Program-made: the position numbers and the translations under genes
Source: Alcaligenaceae bacterium
GTDB taxonomy: Bacteria; Pseudomonadota; Gammaproteobacteria; Burkholderiales; Burkholderiaceae
Assembly (NCBI GenBank): GCA_947445495.1
Contig: CANFEI010000013.1
Span: forward strand, 1 to 11,540
Direction: 5' to 3'
Length of the DNA: 11,540 bases
Notes under the pieces: generated by a model
The model's database searches: none
What the model was told of the DNA's origin: nothing
The model's input: the letters and a program-made list of their open reading frames with translations, nothing else
Part shown: positions 1 through 8,130 of the stretch, in pieces
Layout: every line of letters begins with the position of its first letter
Position numbering within the stretch: position 1 is the stretch's first letter

Positions 1-2
1 CA

Positions 3-79
3 TGGCGGAGCGGACGGGACTCGAACCCGCGACCCCCGGCGTGACAGGCCGGTATTCTAACCAACTGAACTACCGCTCC
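3..79 (-). tRNA. tRNA-Asp (anticodon GTC)
   Basis: Read on the minus strand this is a full 77-nt cloverleaf. The acceptor stem GGAGCGG pairs with CCGCTCC, followed by discriminator G and an encoded CCA at 3-5. The anticodon GTC lies at 43-45 in a loop with T33, and the T arm has the usual GGTTCGA. It closely resembles the E. coli tRNA-Asp sequence as I recall it. It is the last of three tRNA genes in the same orientation and lies 37 bp after tRNA-Glu. The G34-U35 anticodon with U33 is the UGU context recognised by tRNA-guanine transglycosylase, so this tRNA is an expected substrate of the Tgt encoded at the other end of the window. Confidence 0.98.
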
Positions 80-116
80 GCAGCGGTTACTAGACGAACT
101 AAATAAACCAGAAAAC

Positions 117-192
117 TGGCGTCCCCTAGGGGATTCGAACCCCTGTACTCACCGTGAAAGGGTGATGTCCTAGGCCTCTAGACGAAGGGGAC
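117..192 (-). tRNA. tRNA-Glu (anticodon TTC)
   Basis: This is a 76-nt cloverleaf on the minus strand. The acceptor stem GTCCCCT pairs with AGGGGAC, then discriminator G and an encoded CCA at 117-119. The anticodon TTC is at 156-158 within the loop CTTTCAC. The T arm is AGGGGTTCGAATCCCCT. It is the middle gene of an Ala-Glu-Asp cluster, 26 bp downstream of tRNA-Ala and 37 bp upstream of tRNA-Asp. No promoter or terminator is visible in these short spacers, so the three are probably processed from one precursor. Confidence 0.98.
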
Positions 193-218
193 AGGACTAA
201 TGCATTCTTCGCTTTAAC

Positions 219-294
<76 letters not shown>

Positions 295-407
295 AAAAAT
301 TTCAGCACAGACCACTAAAGAACCGAACTGAAAGCGCTTTGGAGGGACTGACTTCGATTTTGGCACTCGGCATACAGCCCGCAGTGTGTCGATAGCGAAG
401 AAACGGG

Positions 408-436
408 ATTATGCACAAATTTTGCCTCTAACGCAA
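408..436 (-). promoter_or_regulatory. Candidate sigma-70 promoter for the tRNA cluster
   Basis: On the minus strand, TTGCGT (431-436) and CATAAT (408-413) are separated by exactly 17 nt. The -10 matches consensus at 5 of 6 positions and the -35 at 3 of 6. The -10 is followed by CCCG, a GC-rich discriminator of the kind seen at stringently controlled stable-RNA promoters. Transcription would start near 401, giving a leader of about 107 nt before tRNA-Ala. The rest of the 168-bp gap between the acyltransferase-like gene and the tRNAs (295-462) holds no convincing terminator or ORF; a 10-bp palindrome AAAGCGCTTT lies at 331-340. The assignment is inferred from sequence only; read-through from the upstream operon is the alternative. 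Confidence 0.38.
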
Positions 437-462
437 GTCCGGAACCACTCGTAACGCCTTGA

Positions 463-1614
463 TCAGTCGCCGATTTCGTCTCGGAAAGGCGATTTTAGGG
501 CGCCTAGATACTGGCAAACCCCTGCTCGTTCTTGTTCGAGGAATTTTTCAACGGCATCGGCGAATCCTGGGTGCGCCAGCCAATGGGCCGACTGCGTCTG
601 CACAGGTTCGAAGCCGCGCGCAAGTTTGTGGGCGCCCTGGGCGCCTCCTTCGATCACCGCGATGTCGTGGGAGAGTGCCCATTCAAGCGGGGTGTAATAC
701 GCCAATTCAAAGTGCAGGCAGTCAATATGCTCGAGCGCACCCCAGTAACGCCCATAGAGCTTACGTTGCCCGTCAACAGTATCGAGCCAGAGTAGTGATG
801 CCGCGATCGGCTGATCATCCCGATAAGCGAGTGCCAACACACAATGGCTGGAGAGTGTCTGCCCAATCTTAGAAAAAAACGCAGGGGTGAGGTAGGGGGG
901 ATTGCCCCGTTGCGCATAGGTGTTTGCGTAACACTGGTAGAAAAACTCCCAGTCCGATGGCTCGATCGCTGCACCGGTTAACACGCGTGTGGTGATTCCG
1001 GCTTCCTTCACTTTACGACGCTCGGCCCGAATTTTTTTACGTTTGCTCTGGGTCAGACTTGCCAGGAAGTCGTCGAAGTGTTGCCAGCCCTTATTTACCC
1101 AATGAAACTGGGTATGGGTACGAGGCATACACCCAGCGGCGCAAAGCGCTTCTTGGTCTGCTGCAGAGGTGTAGAGCACATGCAGGGAGGACAGCTTGCT
1201 CTGCCTGGCCCATTGCACAAGCGCTTGAGCGGCCAAGGTTCGATGCGCGGGGGCACAGAGCATCCGTGCACCAGGCACGGGCGTAAAGGGAATGGCGCAG
1301 AGCCACTTTGGGTAGTACTTCAAGCCGTGGCGTTCGTAAGCTTCTGCCCAAGCCCAGTCAAAGACAAACTCGCCATAGGAGTGGCTTTTCGCATAGAGAG
1401 GCATTGCGGCAATGAGTTCGCCCGTCTCGTTACGCAAAATAAGATGTTTTGCCTGCCAGCCCGTCTCGATAGACACGCTTTCTGACTCTTCGAAGGCGCT
1501 TAAAAAGGCATGGCTGCTTAAGATGGAGCCACCCGCTTGCTGCACGAGTGCATCCCAGAGCTTGGCGTCAATGCCCAGCATACGTTCAAGGACTTCTACA
1601 TGTACAGCGCTCAT
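463..1614 (-). CDS. FemAB-like / DUF482 GNAT-type acyltransferase, function unassigned
   Basis: The 383-residue protein belongs by motif to the DUF482 (COG3146, FemAB-like) family, often annotated as GNAT family N-acetyltransferase or peptidoglycan biosynthesis/recognition protein. Its substrate is not known to me. Visible signatures are a basic segment SKRKKIRAERRKV (about 190-202), the block YGRYWGALEHIDCLHFELAY (about 287-306), EGGAQGAHKLARGFEPV (about 322-338) and SAHW (342-345). No signal peptide or membrane segment is evident, so it is probably cytoplasmic. I chose the ATG at 1614 because it overlaps the lnt stop as ATGA, a typical coupled start. The frame stays open another 103 codons upstream inside lnt, but that part is arginine-rich, lacks family character and is best read as shadow. 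The position after corC-lnt suggests an envelope-related role, which is inference. Confidence 0.85.
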   Translation of the reverse strand: MSAVHVEVLERMLGIDAKLWDALVQQAGGSILSSHAFLSAFEESESVSIETGWQAKHLILRNETGELIAAMPLYAKSHSYGEFVFDWAWAEAYERHGLKYYPKWLCAIPFTPVPGARMLCAPAHRTLAAQALVQWARQSKLSSLHVLYTSAADQEALCAAGCMPRTHTQFHWVNKGWQHFDDFLASLTQSKRKKIRAERRKVKEAGITTRVLTGAAIEPSDWEFFYQCYANTYAQRGNPPYLTPAFFSKIGQTLSSHCVLALAYRDDQPIAASLLWLDTVDGQRKLYGRYWGALEHIDCLHFELAYYTPLEWALSHDIAVIEGGAQGAHKLARGFEPVQTQSAHWLAHPGFADAVEKFLEQERAGVCQYLGALKSPFRDEIGD

Positions 1615-3260
1615 GCGTCTTCGCGTAAGCGTGGGGGACGACGCGACCGCATCACTGCGGCACTGCCAAGCACGAGGATTGAACACAACAAGATCGTCCA
1701 GTCGCCAGCGCGTGCGAAGACAGTCAACCCCTGTTGGCCCTGGACACTGACATCGAGTACGCCTGCACGATGTGCAGGTAAGGCTGCGATCACTTGGCCC
1801 TGTTGGTTGATTGCGCCGGTGGTGCTGGTGTTCGTTGCGCGCACCATCGGGCGGGAGGTCTCGATCGAGCGCATGCGTGCCATTTGCCAATGCTGACGCA
1901 GCGCCCACGAGTTCCCAAACCAACCAAGGTTGCTGAAGTTAGCCAGAATCGTTGCCCCGCCCGGGGGCGAAGAGGCGTCGGTTGTGTTCTGAATCGTGCG
2001 TGCTAGTTCTTGACCAAAGATATCCTCATAGCAAATGTTCGCAGCAATGCGTTGATCTTTAATTACAAACGGAGGCTGGGGGTTGGCGCCTCGATGGAAG
2101 TCGCCCATCGGAATCGACATTAAGTCGACGAACCAGCGAAAGCCGAAGGGGATGAACTCACCGAAGGGAACGAGGTGGTGCTTGTCATAGCGTACGCCAG
2201 TCGAGGCGCGTTGAATTTGTTCAATCGTGCTGTCTGCGGTGATTCCGAGCACGCTGTTGGTATAGCTGTGATCCGACGGGTTGAATAGCGCACTGCCCAT
2301 CAGCAAAGTCGTGGATTGTTTGTTAGCGATATCGATCCATGCTTGCCAGACCGAAGGGGCGAGTTGATGCTGAAACACGGCCAGCACAGTCTCGGGCAAA
2401 AGAATAGCGGCAGGTGCGGGACTACCCTCAGGCGTTGGCGTCTGAGCGAGCCTAAGATGCTGGGCGATCACGTCTTGTAAATGAGACGGCGTAAATTTAA
2501 GACCTTGTTCGACGTTGCCTTGCACTAACCGCAACGCGATGGGCGCACCAGCCGGGCGAGTCCAATCGATTTGGCCAAGGCCCCAACCGCTCAAACTGAT
2601 CAGGAGTGCGATGACCCCGGTCACCGCATGTTGCGTCTGAGCCGCACCGCGTCTTTGCGGATTCGCCATCACCAGACCTGCGATCGCTGCAGCGGCAAAA
2701 GCCGTCAGGAAAGACACGCCATACGCACCCAAGATGCTTGCCCAAGGTGCAAACCAGCTGTCGACATGCGCATAGCCACTACTCAACCAGGGAAAACCTG
2801 TAAATAGGGTCGCGCGCAGCCACTCGCTCAGTGTCCATGCCGCGGCCCAAACGAGTGCCGCCTGAATAGGTTGTCCGACCGTGTGCGGTGCGCGAGTCGG
2901 GTCCAGGCTAAAACGGTGCGTCAGCCAAGCGGCCAGACCGATAAAGAGCGAGAGATAACCGCTCAGTGCGAGCAGCGCCGCAATCGCGATAGGCAAGGGC
3001 ATCAAGCCATAGACATGCATGCTGATGGTGAGCCAGTAAAGACCTATCGCAAAATGTGCAAGGCCAAAGAGCCAAGCGCGACGCGCGGCGAATAAAGGGC
3101 TTGGCGCGCGCCAGATGCAGCCGACCAGTATTGCCATGGTGATTAACTGGACCAGGCTTAAGGACCAGCCAGGAAGCGGGTCAGGTGCGTAGGTGAGGGA
3201 TTGCAATGCACCTGCAGCGAGTAGCCCAAAGGCTAGGCGCCATTTGAGCCAACACTGCAT
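1611..3260 (-). CDS. lnt: Apolipoprotein N-acyltransferase
   Basis: Lnt is the inner-membrane enzyme that transfers the third acyl chain, from phospholipid, to the N-terminal cysteine of apolipoproteins. The 549-residue protein has a hydrophobic multi-span N-terminal region (about 1-225) and then a periplasmic nitrilase-like domain. The expected catalytic triad is visible: E290 in AAILLPE, K360 in VRYDK and C410 in AANICYED, matching E267, K335 and C387 of E. coli Lnt. The conserved HLVPFGEFIP and NLGWFGN blocks are present, and a last membrane helix lies at about 520-537. I chose the ATG at 3260 because it overlaps the corC stop as TGATG and the protein then opens with a normal first helix. 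A start 20 codons upstream (3320) would add a hydrophilic extension and is less likely. The gene ends in an ATGA overlap with the acyltransferase-like gene. Confidence 0.96.
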   Translation of the reverse strand: MQCWLKWRLAFGLLAAGALQSLTYAPDPLPGWSLSLVQLITMAILVGCIWRAPSPLFAARRAWLFGLAHFAIGLYWLTISMHVYGLMPLPIAIAALLALSGYLSLFIGLAAWLTHRFSLDPTRAPHTVGQPIQAALVWAAAWTLSEWLRATLFTGFPWLSSGYAHVDSWFAPWASILGAYGVSFLTAFAAAAIAGLVMANPQRRGAAQTQHAVTGVIALLISLSGWGLGQIDWTRPAGAPIALRLVQGNVEQGLKFTPSHLQDVIAQHLRLAQTPTPEGSPAPAAILLPETVLAVFQHQLAPSVWQAWIDIANKQSTTLLMGSALFNPSDHSYTNSVLGITADSTIEQIQRASTGVRYDKHHLVPFGEFIPFGFRWFVDLMSIPMGDFHRGANPQPPFVIKDQRIAANICYEDIFGQELARTIQNTTDASSPPGGATILANFSNLGWFGNSWALRQHWQMARMRSIETSRPMVRATNTSTTGAINQQGQVIAALPAHRAGVLDVSVQGQQGLTVFARAGDWTILLCSILVLGSAAVMRSRRPPRLREDA

Positions 3261-4147
3261 CACGATGCTTGCGTCATCCGGCTGGATTCTGTTCCAGCAC
3301 GTTGTTTGACGCGTAGCCACAGCGCGCGTCGTGTATCCGCACGCATGACTTCAAACCGCAAATCGCCGTGCTGTTGAATATCGCCACGTTTTGGAATTCT
3401 TCCGAGTTCGTGCGCCAGCCATCCTCCGACGGTATCGTATTCGCCCACAGGAAGATCGGCGTTCAGTGCGGCATTGACCGTTTCTATTTCTGTTGTCGCG
3501 AGAATACGCCAAGCGCGTATGCCATCGGAAAAAATAGTCTTTTCACCATCGACATCGTACTCGTCTTCAATCGAGCCAACGATTTGCTCCAGAACATCCT
3601 CAAGCGTGACTAAACCCGTGATGCCGCCATGCTCATCAATCACAATCGCCAAATGATTTCGGTTGCGTCTGAATTCTTGCAAAAGAACGTTTAAACGTTT
3701 TGTCTCGGGAATAAAGATCGCAGGACGTACAAAGTCTTTGAGGGAGAACTCGGGAGTGACCATCAGACGCAGCAAGTCTTTGGTCATCACAATACCGATG
3801 ATGTTGTCGCGACTGCCTTCAAATACGGGGAATCTAGAGTGCGCGGTCTCAATGATTTCAGGCATGAGCGCAGAGACGGGCTCCTCGACGTCGAGCATGT
3901 CCATTCTGCCTCGCGGCACCATGACGTCCATGGCGGTTTGCTCGGCAACAGCCAAGGTGCCCTTCAACATGGAGTAGGCATCGGCATCGATGAGGTTGCG
4001 TTCGCGTGCGGCGTCGAGAACCGTCACGATGCCTTCCCGATCTTCGGGCTCGCGGCGCATTAAGGAAAGCAGGCGATCTAGCAGGCGGGGTCGGGGTGGC
4101 TTGGCAGAAGGGCTAGGCGCTTCAGCAGCAGGATAAGGATCTGGCAT
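3260..4147 (-). CDS. corC: CorC/HlyC-type CBS-domain protein, magnesium and cobalt handling
   Basis: The 295-residue protein matches the soluble CorC (YbeX) class, linked to Mg2+/Co2+ efflux and found beside ybeY and lnt in many proteobacteria. A short proline-rich N-terminus (1-22) is followed by an acidic linker, a first CBS domain (about 73-125, with DVMVPRGRMDML), a second CBS domain (about 137-195, with DEHGGITGLVTLEDVLEQIV) and a C-terminal CorC_HlyC transporter-associated domain (about 205-285, with DTVGGWLAHELGRIP). No membrane helices are seen, as expected for this class. ATG 4147 is the only standard start between the preceding in-frame TGA and the CBS region. No Shine-Dalgarno sequence is evident; a 12-base inverted repeat TGTCCGGGGACA (4148-4159) abuts the start. 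It follows ybeY after 91 bp and overlaps lnt by 1 bp. Its exact transport role is debated in the literature. Confidence 0.95.
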   Translation of the reverse strand: MPDPYPAAEAPSPSAKPPRPRLLDRLLSLMRREPEDREGIVTVLDAARERNLIDADAYSMLKGTLAVAEQTAMDVMVPRGRMDMLDVEEPVSALMPEIIETAHSRFPVFEGSRDNIIGIVMTKDLLRLMVTPEFSLKDFVRPAIFIPETKRLNVLLQEFRRNRNHLAIVIDEHGGITGLVTLEDVLEQIVGSIEDEYDVDGEKTIFSDGIRAWRILATTEIETVNAALNADLPVGEYDTVGGWLAHELGRIPKRGDIQQHGDLRFEVMRADTRRALWLRVKQRAGTESSRMTQAS

Positions 4148-4238
4148 TGTCCGGGGACAGAGTGACGGGACGCTTAGGATAACCTGAAAGTCATTGCTTG
4201 GTTGTGCGCTGGAAACGAATCAGGGGTAAGTACTGGCA
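4148..4238 (-). other. ybeY-corC intergenic spacer
   Basis: This 91-bp gap is the longest spacer inside the protein-coding run. I find no good promoter: TATCCT resembles a -10 but has no -35 at a suitable distance. There is no U-run terminator and no purine-rich ribosome binding site before corC. Two small inverted repeats mark its edges: ATTACC-TAA-GGTAAT at 4238-4252, which covers the ybeY stop, and TGTCCGGGGACA at 4148-4159 against the corC ATG. Both are too short to name as functional elements. Whether corC-lnt is co-transcribed with ybeY cannot be decided from the sequence. Confidence 0.5.
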
Positions 4239-4730
4239 TTACCTAAGGTAATACGGGTCGCTAATTCCCATTTCGGCGAGAGTTTTAATTTCAAGTGTTT
4301 CCATTTTTTGCGCATCGCGAATGCGCAAGTGGTCATAACCGAGCGCATGCAGCGTTCCGTGGATCGTGAGGTGCGCCGCGTGACAAAGAAACTCTTTACG
4401 TTGGGCGCGAGCCTCTTGCTTAATAATCGGCAAGCAAAGCACGATGTCGGCTGATGCACTGCCATCAGGCGCGATACCGTACTCAAACGTTAAAACATTG
4501 GTTGCGTAATCTTTGCCGCGATATTGCGCATTCAGCCTTCGCGCATCGGCTAGACCTTCTATCCTCACGACGACAGTATAAGCAGAGAACGCGAATGTCC
4601 GATCCTGTTGCGCGGCATTCAGTGCGCGTTGCACCCAACGCCGGATACGCCAGCGCGGTAAAAGCGGTGCTGCTGCGCCGTACTGAACGGCTAGCGCAAG
4701 CTTAAGGGGTTGATTGTTCGGCTTGCTCAT
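4239..4730 (-). CDS. ybeY: Endoribonuclease YbeY (16S rRNA maturation, ribosome quality control)
   Basis: YbeY is a zinc-dependent single-strand endoribonuclease needed for 16S rRNA 3'-end maturation and ribosome quality control. The 163-residue protein has the family zinc motif HGTLHALGYDH with H124, H128 and H134, and the upstream blocks RGKDYATNVLTFEY (about 71-84) and ADIVLCLPIIKQEA (about 94-107). The length is normal for the family. The ATG at 4730 lies within the end of ybeZ, giving a 29-bp overlap. No other ATG or GTG precedes the conserved region, so this start is accepted although no clear Shine-Dalgarno sequence is seen; translational coupling to ybeZ is likely. Its placement next to ybeZ fits the reported YbeZ-YbeY partnership. 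Confidence 0.97.
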   Translation of the reverse strand: MSKPNNQPLKLALAVQYGAAAPLLPRWRIRRWVQRALNAAQQDRTFAFSAYTVVVRIEGLADARRLNAQYRGKDYATNVLTFEYGIAPDGSASADIVLCLPIIKQEARAQRKEFLCHAAHLTIHGTLHALGYDHLRIRDAQKMETLEIKTLAEMGISDPYYLR

Positions 4731-5730
4731 AGGCGTCTACGATACGTGCAACTAAAGGGTGGCGCACAACGTCTTTACTGGTGAACTTGGTCATGGCAAT
4801 GCCCTTTACGTCTTGCAGAACTTGCACTGCATGCGCGAGTCCACTTTTATGCCCCTTCGGGAGATCAACCTGCGAAGGATCGCCTGTGATGACCGCTTTG
4901 CTGCCAAAGCCAATGCGCGTGAGGAACATTTTCATCTGTTCCGGCGTCGTGTTTTGCGCTTCGTCCAAGATCACAAAGGCGTGATTCAGTGTGCGGCCTC
5001 GCATATAGGCAAGCGGTGCGATCTCAATAGTTTGTTTCTCGAAAAGACGCTGGACCCGTTCGAAGCCCATCAAGTCGTACAGGGCGTCGTAGAGCGGCCG
5101 CAGATAGGGGTCAACCTTCTGCGCAAGATCTCCGGGCAAAAAGCCCAGTCGCTCACCCGCTTCGACAGCTGGGCGCGTCAGGATCAGGCGCTGCACGGTG
5201 TCACGTTCCATGGCATCAATGGCACAGGCGACAGCCAGCCAGGTTTTACCAGTGCCCGCAGGTCCCACGCCAAAGGTGATGTCGTGCTTCAGAATATTGT
5301 TGAGGTAATCGCGCTGACGCGGTGTCCGAGGGCGCAGATCGCTGCGGCGCGTGCGTAGCGCGATCGTGCCGCTCTCGTCATCGAGCGGAGGAAAATCTTT
5401 GGGATCGAACTGCTGCACCGCCGGATGGGCTAAGCGACCGACGCCAATCTCAACCAAGGCGAGTTGTATATCGTCAATAGTGAGCGCGCGCTGACCCGCA
5501 CGCTCATGCAAGGATACCAACATCGTGCCAGCCGCTTCGGCGTAGGGGCCACGTAAAGAAATCGTATCGGCCTGACGAGAAAGATCTAGATCCAGACCAT
5601 CTGCGATTTGGCGCAGATTTTCGTCCAAGGGGCCGCAGAGGTTCGAGAGCTGTTGATTGCTGCCTTCGAGTTTAATTTTTACGGGAAGTACGCGCCCACG
5701 TGTCGGGGTTTTAGCGGGAGAGCGGCTCAT
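4702..5730 (-). CDS. ybeZ: PhoH-like ATPase (YbeZ/PhoL)
   Basis: This 342-residue protein is a PhoH-family P-loop NTPase, thought to act as an RNA-associated ATPase or helicase together with YbeY. An N-terminal domain (about 16-100) resembles a small nucleic-acid-binding fold. The PhoH domain follows, with Walker A GPAGTGKT (156-163), the conserved [19 protein letters not shown] (about 184-202), Walker B VILDEAQN (253-260) and the sensor segment [12 protein letters not shown] (about 280-291). The start ATG (5728-5730) overlaps the miaB stop as ATGA and the 3' end overlaps ybeY by 29 bp, so the three genes form a coupled unit. No separate promoter is visible. The phoB-regulated E. coli PhoH is a paralogue; the ybeY neighbourhood supports YbeZ instead. 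Confidence 0.96.
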   Translation of the reverse strand: MSRSPAKTPTRGRVLPVKIKLEGSNQQLSNLCGPLDENLRQIADGLDLDLSRQADTISLRGPYAEAAGTMLVSLHERAGQRALTIDDIQLALVEIGVGRLAHPAVQQFDPKDFPPLDDESGTIALRTRRSDLRPRTPRQRDYLNNILKHDITFGVGPAGTGKTWLAVACAIDAMERDTVQRLILTRPAVEAGERLGFLPGDLAQKVDPYLRPLYDALYDLMGFERVQRLFEKQTIEIAPLAYMRGRTLNHAFVILDEAQNTTPEQMKMFLTRIGFGSKAVITGDPSQVDLPKGHKSGLAHAVQVLQDVKGIAMTKFTSKDVVRHPLVARIVDAYEQAEQSTP

Positions 5731-7145
5731 GAGTGTGTTGAATCCTGGGTGGCGTTCTCTTCTACGTTTGCAACACGTCCACGAAAGGTGTTGGTCATCG
5801 CGTCTGTGATCACCACATCAATCATTTGTCCGATCAGGCGCGGGTGAGCTGCAAAGTTCACAATTCGATTATTTTCTGTTCGGCCACTCAGTTCGTTTAC
5901 ATCTCGTGTAGAGGTGCCCTCCACCAAAATTCTTTGTGTGGAGCCGACCATGCTCTGGGCGATCGCATGCGCTTGTTCGTTGATGCGCGCTTGTAGTTTT
6001 TGTAGGCGCTGCAGTTTTAGAGTTTGCGGCGTATCGTCGGTCAGGTCCGCGGCAGGCGTACCGGGTCGACGCGAATAGACAAACGAGAACGACGTGTCAA
6101 AGCCGATCTCGTCGATCAGCTTCATCGTCTTTTCAAAATCCTCTTCCGTTTCGCCCGGAAAGCCAACGATAAAGTCGGAAGAAAGCGTGAGGCCAGGGCG
6201 TGCCGCGCGCAGTTTGCGCACGACGGACTTGAACTCAATTGCGGTATAGCCACGCTTCATGCCGGCAAGCACATGATCACTGCCGGCCTGCACCGGGAGG
6301 TGCAAGAATGACACAAGCTTGGGTAGACGCGTGTAGACGTCGATCATCCGTGCCGTCATTTCTTTCGGATGTGAGGTGGTATAGCGAATGCGTTCAATGC
6401 CGGGGATCTCGTGGACGTATTCAAGTAGTGTTGCGAAGTCCGCGATCTCGACATTGCCGTTTTCGTCTTCCGTCATTTTGCCCCGATAGGCATTGACGTT
6501 TTGGCCGAGTAAGGTGACCTCTTTAACGCCCTGATCCGCCAAGTCTGCGACTTCGATCAGCACGTCTTCGAAGGGCCGCGACATTTCCTCTCCGCGTGTG
6601 TAGGGCACAACACAAAAGCTGCAATATTTGCTGCAGCCTTCCATGATGGACACAAAGGCCGTTGCACCTTGAACGCGTGCCGGAGGCATGGCGTCAAATT
6701 TCTCAATTTCAGGGAAGCTGATATCGACTTGCGAGCGGCCTTCGGATTTGCGGCGCGCGATGAGCTCCGGTAGCCGGTGCAGTGTCTGTGGCCCGAAGAC
6801 CACGTCTACATAGGGTGCGCGATCAACGATGGCCGAGCCTTCCTGACTGGCAACGCAACCGCCCACGCCAATCACGAGGTCTGGGTTTAAGGCTTTGAGG
6901 TGTTTGACGCGACCGAGATCAGAAAACACTTTTTCTTGCGCTTTTTCGCGCACAGAGCAAGTGTTAAATAAGATGATATCGGCATCTTCAGGGGTGTTTG
7001 TCACAACAACGCCGCGCTCTTGACCAAGAACGTCGAGCATTTTGTCGGAGTCATATTCATTCATCTGGCACCCGAAGGTGCGAATGAATACTTTTTTTGG
7101 GTTGACGGGTGTGTCGCCCGGTACAACGGTGTCTTTATTTTGCAT
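5727..7145 (-). CDS. miaB: tRNA-2-methylthio-N6-dimethylallyladenosine synthase MiaB
   Basis: MiaB is a radical-SAM methylthiotransferase that converts i6A37 to ms2i6A37 in tRNAs reading UNN codons. The 472-residue protein shows an N-terminal MTTase domain with C26 ([12 protein letters not shown]), C63 ([12 protein letters not shown]) and C97 ([11 protein letters not shown]), which bind the auxiliary iron-sulfur cluster. The radical-SAM motif [16 protein letters not shown] follows, with C171, C175 and C178, and a C-terminal TRAM domain lies at about 396-462. All six cluster cysteines are present. The [10 protein letters not shown] signature favours MiaB over RimO or MtaB. Start ATG 7145 gives a normal length; no Shine-Dalgarno sequence is obvious. 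The gene follows secF after 39 bp and overlaps ybeZ by 4 bp. None of the three tRNAs in the window is an expected MiaB substrate. Confidence 0.97.
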   Translation of the reverse strand: MQNKDTVVPGDTPVNPKKVFIRTFGCQMNEYDSDKMLDVLGQERGVVVTNTPEDADIILFNTCSVREKAQEKVFSDLGRVKHLKALNPDLVIGVGGCVASQEGSAIVDRAPYVDVVFGPQTLHRLPELIARRKSEGRSQVDISFPEIEKFDAMPPARVQGATAFVSIMEGCSKYCSFCVVPYTRGEEMSRPFEDVLIEVADLADQGVKEVTLLGQNVNAYRGKMTEDENGNVEIADFATLLEYVHEIPGIERIRYTTSHPKEMTARMIDVYTRLPKLVSFLHLPVQAGSDHVLAGMKRGYTAIEFKSVVRKLRAARPGLTLSSDFIVGFPGETEEDFEKTMKLIDEIGFDTSFSFVYSRRPGTPAADLTDDTPQTLKLQRLQKLQARINEQAHAIAQSMVGSTQRILVEGTSTRDVNELSGRTENNRIVNFAAHPRLIGQMIDVVITDAMTNTFRGRVANVEENATQDSTHS

Positions 7146-7184
7146 GATATTGCCGGAGCGGGTGTTGATCCCGTGGGCAGAAAA

Positions 7185-8126
7185 TTACTCTTGATAAACC
7201 TCTTCGACTTCGTCGGCTTTTTTGATCGGTTTGATCATGTCTTCTCGTTTGATGCCGAGCCACATTGCAATCGCAGCCGCTACAAACACAGAAGAATAAA
7301 TACCAAACCAAATCCCGATGGTGAGAGCGAGGGCAAAGTAGTGCAGGGTAGGGCCACCAAAAAGTAGCATCGCGAGCACCATCATTTGGGTGGAGCCGTG
7401 CGTGATGATGGTGCGAGAAATCGTTTGCGTAATCGCTCCGTCAATGACCTCGCGAACGGTTGCGCCACGGTCCCGCCGGAAGTTTTCACGAATCCGGTCC
7501 ATGATCACAACGGATTCGTTTACGGAGTATCCCAAGACCGCCAAGACGCCCGCCAGGACAGACAGCGAGAATTCCCACTGAAAAAAGGCAAAGAAACCGA
7601 GAATAATCACGACGTCGTGCAGGTTGGCTAAGACGCCTGCCACAGCGAACTTCCATTCGAAGCGCACGGCGAGGTAGAGGGTGATACCAATCACAACAAA
7701 GAGCAGCGCGAGGAGACCGTTTTCAACGAGTTCTTTTCCGACCTGAGGCCCGACAAACTCAACACGTCGTAATTCGACTGTTGAATCTGAGGCTTTAAGA
7801 GCCTTCATGACGGCGTCACTTTGTGTCGCTGTACTTTGTCCGGCACCAAGCGGCAGGCGGATCATGACGTCGCGGGAGGTGCCAAAATTTTGCACTTGAA
7901 AATCGGTATATCCGAGCCCTGTGACGGCGGTACGGACTTTGTCGAGTGGAGCGGCCTGCGCGTAGTTCACTTCCATGACCGTCCCACCTGTGAACTCAAT
8001 CGACAGGTGGAAGCCTTTAGCGACGATAAAAAACACTGCTGCAACAAAGGTCAGGAAGCTAATCGCGTTGAGCACCAGCGCATTGCGCATGAAGGGAATG
8101 GTGCGACCGATTCGAAATAATTCCAT
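7185..8126 (-). CDS. secF: Protein translocase subunit SecF
   Basis: SecF pairs with SecD in the inner membrane and uses the proton motive force to help late steps of protein export. The 313-residue protein has a first membrane helix (about 15-36), a periplasmic P4-type domain opening with IEFTGGTVMEV (about 43-53), and then five helices (about 135-290). The conserved GYSVNESVVIMDRIRENF block lies at about 199-216, and the cytoplasmic C-tail is charged. Start ATG 8126 is chosen because AAAGGA (8135-8140) lies 8 nt upstream and the product then begins like the family. The frame is open 57 more codons inside secD but that extension is shadow. secD ends only 4 bp upstream. The position of E. coli D213 is Glu (E204) here. 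Confidence 0.97.
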   Translation of the reverse strand: MELFRIGRTIPFMRNALVLNAISFLTFVAAVFFIVAKGFHLSIEFTGGTVMEVNYAQAAPLDKVRTAVTGLGYTDFQVQNFGTSRDVMIRLPLGAGQSTATQSDAVMKALKASDSTVELRRVEFVGPQVGKELVENGLLALLFVVIGITLYLAVRFEWKFAVAGVLANLHDVVIILGFFAFFQWEFSLSVLAGVLAVLGYSVNESVVIMDRIRENFRRDRGATVREVIDGAITQTISRTIITHGSTQMMVLAMLLFGGPTLHYFALALTIGIWFGIYSSVFVAAAIAMWLGIKREDMIKPIKKADEVEEVYQE

Positions 8127-8130
8127 GATG

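Noticed and set aside
331..340. Palindrome AAAGCGCTTT upstream of the tRNA cluster
   Set aside because: A single 10-base palindrome with no partner site or T-run; no evidence of an operator or terminator.
459..872. 137-codon plus-strand open frame over the 3' end of the DUF482 gene
   Set aside because: Arginine-rich shadow composition with no recognisable motif; the minus-strand gene explains the region.
1615..1923. 103-codon N-terminal extension of the DUF482 gene
   Set aside because: It lies inside lnt, is arginine- and cysteine-rich without family character, and the ATGA start at 1614 explains the gene better.
3261..3320. 20-codon N-terminal extension of lnt
   Set aside because: Hydrophilic stretch inside corC; the TGATG-coupled ATG at 3260 gives a normal Lnt N-terminus.
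4148..4159. Inverted repeat TGTCCGGGGACA directly before the corC start
   Set aside because: Only a 4-5 bp stem; too weak to call an operator or RNA switch without conservation data.
4238..4252. Inverted repeat ATTACC-TAA-GGTAAT over the ybeY stop
   Set aside because: AT-rich 6-bp stem with a 3-nt loop and no following T-run, so not a terminator.
4759..5358. 199-codon open frame on the plus strand, antisense to ybeZ
   Set aside because: It lies wholly inside a clear PhoH-family gene, has no family motifs or ribosome binding site, and reads as the mirror of conserved codons.
7146..7184. Possible hairpin CGGG/CCCG in the secF-miaB gap
   Set aside because: Only about 4 bp and no T-run; likely chance.
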